DNA of 12,622 bases from an uncultured Bacilli bacterium. Lineage in GTDB: Bacteria > Bacillota_I > Bacilli_A > RF39 > UBA660. The DNA is taken from positions 1 through 12,622 of the forward strand of contig CANRPB010000030.1 in assembly GCA_947632415.1 (NCBI GenBank), given 5' to 3'. Shown one piece after another: positions 7,451 through 12,622 of the stretch (positions are counted from its first letter, which is position 1; each line of letters begins with the position of its first letter). Below the pieces are notes generated by a model that worked only from the letters and a program-made list of their open reading frames with translations, did not search any database and was not told the DNA's origin. Made by a program: the position numbers and the translations under genes.

Positions 7451-7469
7451 AATTTTTTTTCTAATTTTT
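7445..7469 (+). terminator. AT-rich terminator-like hairpin at the ftsQ stop
   Basis: Perfect 8-bp inverted repeat AATTAGAA (7445-7452) / TTCTAATT (7459-7466) with a six-T loop, followed by further T to 7469. The TAG stop (7448-7450) lies in the 5' arm. Only one GC pair is present, so termination may be weak. A promoter follows immediately, which supports a transcription-unit border. Confidence 0.45.
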
Positions 7470-7471
7470 CT

Positions 7472-7500
7472 TTTACTTTTATATATTTTTATAGTATAAT
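7472..7500 (+). promoter_or_regulatory. Promoter for ftsA-ftsZ
   Basis: TTTACT (-35, 7472-7477), 17-bp spacer, TATAAT (-10, 7495-7500). The -10 is full consensus and the -35 matches four of six bases. A start site would fall near 7507, just before the AGGAGA ribosome site at 7515-7520. This gives ftsA-ftsZ expression independent of murG-murB-ftsQ. Confidence 0.75.
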
Positions 7501-7527
7501 TGTTTTTAGATTGTAGGAGATGATACG

Positions 7528-8775
7528 GTGAAGCATATTTATACTAGTGTGGATATAGGAACTGATACTACAAAGGTTGTTGTTACGGAACTTTACAGGG
7601 GTAAGTTAAATTTACTTGCGGCATCATCTATAAAATCTGGGGGGATTAAAAAAGGGTTAATTACGGATGTTGATCTTGCATCTAGTTCGCTTAAGAAGGC
7701 TATAAGTGAAGTTGAGGAAATGCTTGGGTTTAAGATTAAGAAGGTTTTGGTTAATATTCCGGAGTTTTTTGCTGAATTTCATAAGGTTGATGGCGAACTC
7801 AAGATTGATAGTAGTGATATGGTTATTACTGGTAATCATGTTAAGAGGGTTTTGGAGGTTGCTTTGAAGAGTGCTTCTTTTACTAAGGAAGTGGTTTCGA
7901 TTATTCCGATTGATTTTACGATTGATGAGCAGTCTGGAATAAAGGATCCTAAGGGTCTTATGGGGGATGTTTTACGTGTTAGAGCGGTGGCAGTTTTAAC
8001 TCCTAAGAAGAATATTTATTCTGTTGTTAATTTGGTGGATTCTTTGGGATTGGATGTTGTTGATATTTCTTTGAATGGTATTGGCGATATTAATGCTTTT
8101 AGGAATAAGGAGACTGATTCTAAGTTAGGTGCGATTGTTAATGTAGGTTATGAGACTACTAACGTATCTATTTATAACAAGGGTATTATTATAAAGAATA
8201 GTGTTATTTGTATGGGTGGAAAGAATATTGATAATGATATTTCTTATATGTATAAGATTGATTTGGATGAGGCTTGTAGGATTAAGGAGAAGTTTGCGCT
8301 TGCTCATAAGAGTGGGGCAAATTTGAATGAGTTTTATGATAGTTCGTCTGGTAAAATCAATCAGTTTGAGGTAACTGAGGTTGTTATGTCTAGGATTGAG
8401 GAGATTCTTAGTCTTGCTAAGAAGGAGATAGGAACTTTGGCTAATAGAAAGATGGATTATGTTATTGTTACTGGTGGTGTCAGCAATATGGAGCGTTTTA
8501 GTGCGATTGCTTCTGATGTTTTTGGCAAGGATGTAATCATTGGTAATGTTAATATTGTTGGTATTAGAAATAATAAGTATTCTTCTTGTATAGGTAATGC
8601 TGTTTATTATATAAATAGACTTAAGTTATTTGGTGATGATATAAGTATGGTTAGTGATAGTGAGTTTGATGATTTGATTTTTTCAAAGGGTAGTTTGGTA
8701 AATGTTTCGAGTGAGTCAATGTTAGGTAAAGTATTTGGATACTTCTTTGGCGATACAAATGAGGAGGAAAGTTAA
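7528..8775 (+). CDS. ftsA: Cell division protein FtsA
   Basis: Actin-like ATPase that tethers FtsZ to the membrane. 415 residues, start GTG 7528 seven bases after AGGAGA. Motifs: phosphate-1 loop SVDIGTDTTKV (7-17), the FtsA-specific 1C domain (about 80-160) replacing actin subdomain 1B, phosphate-2 VNVGYETTNVSIY (204-216), and the adenosine motif VTGGVSN (314-320). After a flexible acidic stretch it ends in a short amphipathic helix MLGKVFGYFF (398-407), the usual membrane-targeting sequence, then DTNEEES. The stop codon overlaps the ftsZ start by one base (TAATG), so the two proteins are translationally coupled, as fits their fixed ratio in the Z ring. Confidence 0.97.
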   Translation: MKHIYTSVDIGTDTTKVVVTELYRGKLNLLAASSIKSGGIKKGLITDVDLASSSLKKAISEVEEMLGFKIKKVLVNIPEFFAEFHKVDGELKIDSSDMVITGNHVKRVLEVALKSASFTKEVVSIIPIDFTIDEQSGIKDPKGLMGDVLRVRAVAVLTPKKNIYSVVNLVDSLGLDVVDISLNGIGDINAFRNKETDSKLGAIVNVGYETTNVSIYNKGIIIKNSVICMGGKNIDNDISYMYKIDLDEACRIKEKFALAHKSGANLNEFYDSSSGKINQFEVTEVVMSRIEEILSLAKKEIGTLANRKMDYVIVTGGVSNMERFSAIASDVFGKDVIIGNVNIVGIRNNKYSSCIGNAVYYINRLKLFGDDISMVSDSEFDDLIFSKGSLVNVSSESMLGKVFGYFFGDTNEEES

Positions 8776-9836
8776 TGTTTGGATTAGAAATGGATCAAGT
8801 AGCAAAAATTAAGGTTATTGGTGTTGGTGGCGGTGGTAATAACGCTGTCAATAGTATGATTGAGTCTGGTGTTAAGGGTGTTGATTTTATTGTTGTAAAT
8901 ACTGATTTACAGGCTCTTAATTCTTCTCAGGCACCGACTAAAATTCAGATTGGTGGAACGGTTACTGGTGCTGGTGGAAAGCCTGAGAATGGCAAGGCAG
9001 CGGCTTTGGAGTCTAAGGATGAGATTAAGCAGGCTTTGGAGGGTGCTGATATGGTTTTCGTTACCTGTGGAATGGGTGGTGGAACTGGTACTGGTGGTGC
9101 GCCTATAGTTGCTTCTATTGCTCAGGAGTTGGGTGCTCTTACTGTTGGTATAGTTACTAAGCCTTTTCGTTGGGAAGGCCCTAATAGAATGAAGCAGGCT
9201 TTGGAGGGAATTGAGGAGTTAAAACAGCATGTTGATACTTTGATTGTTATTCCTAATGAGAAGTTGAAGGGTCTTGTTGATAAGTCAACGCCACTTTTGG
9301 ATTCTTTTAAAGAGGTTGATAATGTTTTAAGGCGTGGTGTTCAGTCTATTTCTGATTTGATTGCGGTTGTTGGGTTAATCAATTTGGATTTTGCTGATGT
9401 TAGATCGGTAATGGAGAAGCGTGGAAATGCTTTGATTGGTATTGGTTTAGGTGTTGGTGAGAATAGGGCTGTTGAGGCTGCTGAGCAGGCTGTTGCTAGT
9501 CCTCTTCTTGAGACTAGTATAAGTGGTGCGACTGACGCTATTATCAATGTAACTGGTGGTACTAATCTTACTTTGTATGAGGTTGAGGAGGCTGCTGAGG
9601 TTATTAGAACAAGTGCTAATACTGATATTAATACTATATTTGGTGCTGTTATTAATGAGAATTTGACTGATGAGATAATTGTTACTGTAATTGCGACTGG
9701 TTTTGAGGAGAATACTGAGCCTTTGTATAAGTCTTATGATGATGAGAAGAGGAGAAGAACTCCTGATACTAATGATGATGATGGTAGTGATGATGAGTCT
9801 ATTATTCCAACTTTTTTGAGGAAAAGGGGCTTTTAG
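8775..9836 (+). CDS. ftsZ: Cell division protein FtsZ
   Basis: Tubulin-like GTPase forming the Z ring. 353 residues. IKVIGVGGGGNNAVN (12-26) is the T1 loop, VNTDLQAL (41-48) T2, GMGGGTGTGG (99-108) the T4 signature, and GLINLDFADV (200-209) the T7 loop with the catalytic Asp residues (Asp205, Asp208). The linker (about 315-342) is short and very acidic or charged, and the C-terminal peptide IIPTFLRKR (343-351) that binds FtsA is kept. Oddity: compared with Bacillus FtsZ (QIG...LTRGLGAGANPE), the T3 region reads QIGGTVTGAGGKPE, three residues shorter with Lys-Pro for Asn-Pro. T3 contacts the nucleotide phosphates, so GTP binding may be altered. AGGAGG (8762-8767) is seven bases before ATG 8775. 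Confidence 0.98.
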   Translation: MFGLEMDQVAKIKVIGVGGGGNNAVNSMIESGVKGVDFIVVNTDLQALNSSQAPTKIQIGGTVTGAGGKPENGKAAALESKDEIKQALEGADMVFVTCGMGGGTGTGGAPIVASIAQELGALTVGIVTKPFRWEGPNRMKQALEGIEELKQHVDTLIVIPNEKLKGLVDKSTPLLDSFKEVDNVLRRGVQSISDLIAVVGLINLDFADVRSVMEKRGNALIGIGLGVGENRAVEAAEQAVASPLLETSISGATDAIINVTGGTNLTLYEVEEAAEVIRTSANTDINTIFGAVINENLTDEIIVTVIATGFEENTEPLYKSYDDEKRRRTPDTNDDDGSDDESIIPTFLRKRGF

Positions 9837-9855
9837 AGTTTTTTAAGAAGTGTTT

Positions 9856-9885
9856 GCCAAGATTTGTATAGGGTCTTGGCTTTTT
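9856..9885 (+). terminator. Intrinsic terminator after ftsZ
   Basis: Perfect 7-bp stem GCCAAGA (9856-9862) / TCTTGGC (9874-9880), 11-nt loop, followed by five T (9881-9885). This is the most GC-rich hairpin in the window and a good terminator. Unlike the others it lies clear of the stop codon. Confidence 0.8.
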
Positions 9886-9912
9886 AATGTTTTTAGTGTT
9901 TTTTTTTTTATT

Positions 9913-9927
9913 TATAAATGTTATAAT
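9913..9927 (+). promoter_or_regulatory. Promoter -10 region for lspA-rluD-rhomboid
   Basis: TGT-TATAAT (9919-9927) is a consensus extended -10. It would start transcription near 9934, inside the ribosome site, giving an almost leaderless mRNA. TATAAA at 9913-9918 is an alternative -10 that leaves a more usual leader. The -35 region is a T run in both cases. Confidence 0.5.
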
Positions 9928-9931
9928 GTTT

Positions 9932-9938
9932 AAGGTGA
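9932..9938 (+). promoter_or_regulatory. Ribosome binding site that sets the TTG start of lspA
   Basis: AAGGTGA lies five bases before TTG 9944, the same site type and spacing as used by other genes here. Upstream in-frame ATG codons (9887, 9926) fall after the ftsZ terminator's T run and within the -10 box, so they are unlikely starts. Confidence 0.7.
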
Positions 9939-9943
9939 TTATT

Positions 9944-10408
9944 TTGAAGCGTATTGTACCTTTTAGTTTAATTATTTTTATTGTTGATCAAGTGGTTAAG
10001 TTGATTGTTAGTTTTAATCTTGAACTTAATAGTTCTATTATGGTTATTAAGGATTTTTTCTATATAAGTTATGTTCATAATTTGGGTGCTGCTTTTAGTA
10101 TTTTGTATGGGAATAGATTTTTTTTGGTTATTGTTTCTTTATTTGCTTTGTTTTTGATTTATTATTTTCTTCTTAAGAATAAGGTTTTTAGATGTTTTGA
10201 TGTTGTTGTTTATTCGTTGCTTATTGGTGGTATTTTGGGTAATTTGTTTGATAGGATTGTTTATGGTTATGTTATTGATTATTTAGATTTTTGCTTTTTT
10301 GGTTATAATTTTCCTATTTTTAATATTGCTGATACGTGTATTGTGGTAGCGGTTGTTCTTTTTGTTTTTGATACTTTGTGGGGTGGTCGTAGTGAAGGTA
10401 ATTGTTGA
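9944..10408 (+). CDS. lspA: Lipoprotein signal peptidase (signal peptidase II)
   Basis: Membrane aspartyl protease that removes the signal peptide of prolipoproteins after diacylglyceryl modification. With TTG 9944 it is 154 residues, typical of LspA, with four predicted membrane helices (about 4-22, 58-77, 87-104, 130-146). Motifs: VDQVVK (14-19), YVHNLGAAFSI (43-53), GGILGNLFDRIVYGYVIDYLDF (95-116) and PIFNIADTCI (124-133). The catalytic pair is expected to be Asp112 and Asp130. Starting at 9887 would add a Phe-rich N terminus encoded by terminator and promoter sequence. The end overlaps rluD by 17 bases, and the stop is a tandem TGA-TAG. The lspA-rluD pairing is common in Firmicutes. Confidence 0.95.
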   Translation: MKRIVPFSLIIFIVDQVVKLIVSFNLELNSSIMVIKDFFYISYVHNLGAAFSILYGNRFFLVIVSLFALFLIYYFLLKNKVFRCFDVVVYSLLIGGILGNLFDRIVYGYVIDYLDFCFFGYNFPIFNIADTCIVVAVVLFVFDTLWGGRSEGNC

Positions 10409-11282
10409 TAGTGCTGGTAGTAGGCTTGATTCTTTTTTGGTTGATAGGGTTGATTTTAGTCGTAGTAAAATTCAGAGTATGATTAAGTCTGGTAGTATTG
10501 TTGTTAATGGTTCTTGTGTTAAGCCTAGTTATTGTGTTTGTGTTGGTGATTGTATTGATGTTTCTGATGTTTTTGATGAGCCTAGTTCTGTTTTGGCGGA
10601 AAAGATGGATCTTGATATTGTTTATGAGGATGATGATGTTATTGTTGTAAATAAGGGCAATGGTGTGGTTGTTCATCCTGCTTTTGGTAATAGTCATGGT
10701 ACGCTTGTTAATGGTCTTTTGTATCATTCTAGTTTGAGTAGTGTTAATGGTGAGTTTAGGCCTGGTATTGTGCATAGAATTGATGCTTATACGACTGGTT
10801 TGTTGATGGTTGCTAAGAATGATTTTGCGCATGAGTTTTTGGCTCGTCAGTTGGCAAATAAGACTGCGAAGCGTAAATATATTGCTTTGGTTTGGGGTGT
10901 TATTCCTAATGATACGGGTACGATTGATGCTCCGATTGGAAGGGATAAGACCGATAGAAAGAAGATGGCTGTTACGTCTTTTAACAGCAAGCGTGCGGTT
11001 ACGCATTTTAGGGTTTTAGAAAGGTATAAGAGGGCTACTTTGATTGAGCTTGTTTTGGAGACTGGTAGGACGCATCAGATAAGGGTTCATATGAGTTATA
11101 TTGGACATGCTGTTGTTAATGATCCTGTGTATGGTAGAAGGAAACTTATTGATGATAGTGGGCAGTGTTTGCATGCTTGTGAACTTGGTTTTGTTCATCC
11201 TAGAACGCATGAGATGATGATGTTTAGTTGTGGCTTACCTGATTGTTTTTTGAATATTTTAAATGTTTTTAAGGAGGAGTAA
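10392..11282 (+). CDS. rluD: RluA/RluD-family rRNA pseudouridine synthase
   Basis: Probably converts uridines of 23S rRNA to pseudouridine; the exact sites cannot be read from sequence. 296 residues from GTG 10392, which follows GGGGTGG (10380-10386) inside the lspA gene; an upstream ATG (10353) would add 13 hydrophobic residues that look like lspA read in another frame. An N-terminal S4 RNA-binding domain (about 10-60, SAGSRLDSFLVDRV with SRSKIQSMIKSGSIVVNG) is followed by the catalytic domain: VYEDDDVIVVNK (78-88), HRIDAYTTGLLMVAKN (128-143) with catalytic Asp131, RKYIALVWG (161-169), and TGRTHQIRVHM (224-234). Oddities: the usual HRLDKDTSG reads HRIDAYTTG, and KPAGMVVHP reads KGNGVVVHP. 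The catalytic Asp is kept, so activity is likely. It corresponds to Bacillus YlyB. Confidence 0.93.
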   Translation: MKVIVDSAGSRLDSFLVDRVDFSRSKIQSMIKSGSIVVNGSCVKPSYCVCVGDCIDVSDVFDEPSSVLAEKMDLDIVYEDDDVIVVNKGNGVVVHPAFGNSHGTLVNGLLYHSSLSSVNGEFRPGIVHRIDAYTTGLLMVAKNDFAHEFLARQLANKTAKRKYIALVWGVIPNDTGTIDAPIGRDKTDRKKMAVTSFNSKRAVTHFRVLERYKRATLIELVLETGRTHQIRVHMSYIGHAVVNDPVYGRRKLIDDSGQCLHACELGFVHPRTHEMMMFSCGLPDCFLNILNVFKEE

Positions 11283-11283
11283 T

Positions 11284-12426
11284 ATGATGACGGCTGTTGA
11301 TGAAAATGTTATGAAGTTATTGCATTATTTTATTACTGTTAAGGGTTATAATCCTATTATTCTGCATGGTGCGGAGAATGAGATTTGGCTTGAGAATATG
11401 GATAGTGATTATCGTATTGTTAGGATAGTTAGTAATTATATTCATAATGATGAGCAGTTTAAGTTTGATATTTTTAGGACTAAGAAAATTGTTGGTAAAA
11501 TTAAAAGACAGACTTTTTCTTTTAGTATGAATGTTTTGAGTATTTTTATTAATTTGGGTGATAATGTTTGTGTTGATAATTTTAACAATGTTAATAATAT
11601 GGTGGTTGTAAATGCTCATGATGTAAATGATTTGAAAAATTGTAAAGAGGTTATCAAGGTTTTTCCTGATATTTGTAATGTTACTGATTTTAAGGAAAGT
11701 GGTATGGATTTGTTTATGAAACTTACTAATGATATTAATAAGACTAATGCTTCTAATAATACTAAGGCTGCTGATGTTTTTAAGATGAAGAAACCTATTA
11801 TTACAGTTTCTATTTTGTTTATTAATGCTGTTATTTTTTTGCTTATGTATGCTTTTGGTAATGGAAGTACGGATGCTTTGACGTTGGTTAAGTTTGGTGC
11901 TTTGTATAAGCCTTTGGTTTTGAAGGGTGAGTTTTATCGCTTGTTTACTTCTGCTTTTTTGCACATTGGTTTAATTCATTTGCTTGTTAATTCTTATTCG
12001 TTGTATGTGCTTGGTGTACAGTTGGAGAGTTTTCTTGGCAAGTTTAAGTATTTGTTTGTTTATGTTGTTAGTGCTTTGTGTGGTAGTTTGATGTCGATTG
12101 TTTTTTCAAGTAATATAAGTGCTGGGGCATCTGGGGCTATTTTTGGTCTTTTGGGTTCGCTTTTGTATTTTGGATATAATTATCGTGTTTATTTAGGTAG
12201 TGTTTTGAGATCACAAATTATACCTCTTATTATTCTTAATTTAGGTTTAGGTTTTTTTATAGGTGGTGTTGATAATGCTGCGCATATTGGTGGGTTAATT
12301 GGTGGTGCTTTGGCAACTATGGCTGTTGGTTTAAAGCATAAAACGAGTACTTTTGAAAGTATTAATGGAACAATTATACTTGTTATTTACATTTTATTTT
12401 TAGGTTATATGGGATTTGTTAGATAA
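11284..12426 (+). CDS. Rhomboid intramembrane serine protease, GluP/YqgP-like
   Basis: Cleaves membrane proteins within the bilayer. 380 residues from ATG 11284, six bases after AAGGAGG (11271-11277) at the end of rluD; the next codon is also ATG. Residues 1-170 form a soluble, presumably cytoplasmic domain with no motif I recognise. The rhomboid domain follows with about six to seven membrane helices from residue 171: GEFYRLFTSAFLHIG (215-229), HLLVNSYSLY (232-241) with Asn236, GASGAIFG (281-288) with nucleophile Ser283, and NAAHIGGLIGG (331-341) with catalytic His334. The catalytic dyad is complete. The layout, with a long N-terminal domain before the rhomboid core, matches Bacillus YqgP (GluP), though the C-terminal TPR repeats of that protein are absent here. 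Substrates are unknown. It is the last gene of the lspA unit. Confidence 0.92.
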   Translation: MMTAVDENVMKLLHYFITVKGYNPIILHGAENEIWLENMDSDYRIVRIVSNYIHNDEQFKFDIFRTKKIVGKIKRQTFSFSMNVLSIFINLGDNVCVDNFNNVNNMVVVNAHDVNDLKNCKEVIKVFPDICNVTDFKESGMDLFMKLTNDINKTNASNNTKAADVFKMKKPIITVSILFINAVIFLLMYAFGNGSTDALTLVKFGALYKPLVLKGEFYRLFTSAFLHIGLIHLLVNSYSLYVLGVQLESFLGKFKYLFVYVVSALCGSLMSIVFSSNISAGASGAIFGLLGSLLYFGYNYRVYLGSVLRSQIIPLIILNLGLGFFIGGVDNAAHIGGLIGGALATMAVGLKHKTSTFESINGTIILVIYILFLGYMGFVR

Positions 12427-12432
12427 AAGTGC

Positions 12433-12461
12433 TTGATAAATTTGTAAATGTTTGGTATATT
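12433..12461 (+). promoter_or_regulatory. Strong promoter for the poly-G pilin locus
   Basis: TTGATA (-35, 12433-12438), 17-bp spacer, TGG-TATATT (-10 with TGn extension, 12453-12461). Five of six bases match in both boxes, making this the best promoter of the window. A start near 12468 precedes the AAGGAG site (12480-12485). Confidence 0.8.
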
Positions 12462-12494
12462 AATAGTGTATTAGAATAGAAGGAGATAATTTGT

Positions 12495-12578
12495 ATGGAG
12501 AAAAAAATTGAGAAAAAAAATTTTAAGTTAACTAATAGTAACCTAGGGGGGGGGGGATGCGAAAGACTAGTAAAATAA
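12495..12578 (+). CDS. Short leader ORF running through the G11 tract
   Basis: ATG 12495 lies nine bases after AAGGAG (12480-12485) and downstream of a near-consensus promoter. It encodes 27 residues, beginning MEKKIEKKNFKLTNSNL followed by four Gly from the G tract, then six off-frame residues to TAA 12576-12578. With the 11 G seen here it is out of frame with the pilin-like ORF, whose ATG is at 12557, and ends 21 bases past it. With 9 or 12 G it would join that ORF. It may be a leader peptide, the true N terminus of a phase-variable pilin, or a frameshifted (off) version of it. A translated role is an inference; promoter, ribosome site and frames are read directly. Confidence 0.5.
   Translation: MEKKIEKKNFKLTNSNLGGGGCERLVK
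12546..12556 (+). repeat. 11-G homopolymer (possible contingency tract)
   Basis: Eleven consecutive G directly before ATG 12557, in DNA that is otherwise very AT-rich; the next longest G run I noticed is six, near 3022. Its length sets the frame between the ORF at 12495 and the pilin-like ORF. Its 5' part, AGGGGG, could also pair with the anti-Shine-Dalgarno sequence (with a G-U pair), so its length would also change the spacing to the start codon. Confidence 0.85.
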
Positions 12579-12622
12579 AGGCTTTCACCCTCATAGAACT
12601 ACTCGCAATAATTGTAATACTT
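12557..12622 (+). CDS. Type IV pilin-like/prepilin N terminus (3' partial)
   Basis: 22 codons are visible from ATG 12557 to the window edge. The sequence is a basic leader (MRKTSKIKA) followed by FTLIELLAIIVIL, the class III (prepilin) signal: cleavage before Phe, Glu at mature position 5, and the start of the hydrophobic helix. The residue before the cleavage site is Ala rather than the more common Gly, which prepilin peptidases can tolerate. It could be a type IV pilin, a competence pseudopilin (ComGC-like) or a related secreted filament subunit; the visible part cannot tell them apart. Codons here (TTC ACC CTC CTA CTC) differ from the TTT/ACT/TTG habit of neighbouring genes. No classical ribosome site precedes this ATG other than the G tract itself. 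Confidence 0.8.
   Translation, partial: MRKTSKIKAFTLIELLAIIVIL

Noticed and set aside
9887..9943. Longer lspA starting at ATG 9887
   Set aside because: That start lies in the ftsZ terminator tail and upstream of the lspA -10 box, and would add a Phe-rich stretch with no ribosome site.
10406..10411. TGA at the lspA end as a Trp codon (genetic code 4)
   Set aside because: The next codon is TAG, so it changes little, and all long genes lack internal TGA and use TGG for Trp (for example in deoD and ftsZ). The standard bacterial code fits.
10320..11006. 228-codon open frame on the minus strand across lspA/rluD
   Set aside because: Mirror of two well-supported genes. The + strand is poor in C and A, so TTA, CTA and TCA are rare in that frame and reverse stops are absent by composition. 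The translation is low-complexity (Asn, Thr, Ile rich) with no domain.
11317..11964. 215-codon open frame on the minus strand inside the rhomboid gene
   Set aside because: Same compositional effect; low-complexity translation and no ribosome site.

Overview
The window looks like chromosome of a low-GC, walled member of the Firmicutes (Bacillota), probably a deep Bacilli lineage of the gut type. Reasons: very AT-rich DNA, strong AGGAGG/GGTGA ribosome binding sites, Gram-positive type promoters with extended -10 boxes, a division and cell wall gene block (murG, murB, ftsQ/divIB, ftsA, ftsZ), lspA beside rluD as in Bacillus, and a GluP/YqgP-like rhomboid. Full-length genes have no internal TGA and use TGG for Trp, so the standard bacterial code applies and this is not a code-4 Mollicute. 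Species-level placement is not possible from sequence reading alone.

Layout, all genes on the + strand. (1) 1-430: C-terminal end of a coiled-coil protein with 21-bp tandem repeats, probably an Rpn/PD-(D/E)XK-type nuclease, ending in a terminator that overlaps its stop codon. (2) 595-1409: two overlapping unknown genes. The first resembles a zinc metallopeptidase that has lost its metal ligands. (3) 1442-2140: deoD, purine nucleoside phosphorylase. (4) 2180-4718: an overlapping pair of M16 peptidase-family proteins, YmfF-like (no zinc motif) and YmfH-like (HxxEH present). (5) 4806-7450: murG-murB-ftsQ from their own extended -10 promoter. (6) 7528-9836: ftsA-ftsZ, with a hairpin and a new promoter separating them from ftsQ. 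(7) 9944-12426: lspA-rluD-rhomboid, overlapping or tightly spaced. (8) 12433-12622: a near-consensus promoter, a short ORF, an 11-G homopolymer and the start of a type IV pilin-like gene, cut by the window edge.

How the genes work together: MurG makes lipid II, MurB makes UDP-MurNAc, FtsQ/DivIB, FtsA and FtsZ build the division ring, and LspA matures lipoproteins. The division block is only part of a classical dcw cluster: mraY, murD, ftsW, pbpB and sepF are not seen here.

The most unusual spot is the G11 tract directly before the pilin-like start codon. With 11 G the upstream ORF is out of frame with the pilin; with 9 or 12 G the two would fuse. This has the architecture of a phase-variable (contingency) surface locus. 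Other points of interest are terminator hairpins that enclose stop codons at four gene ends, a strong change in base composition between the left and right parts of the window, a shortened T3 loop in FtsZ, and the apparently inactive metallopeptidase relative.
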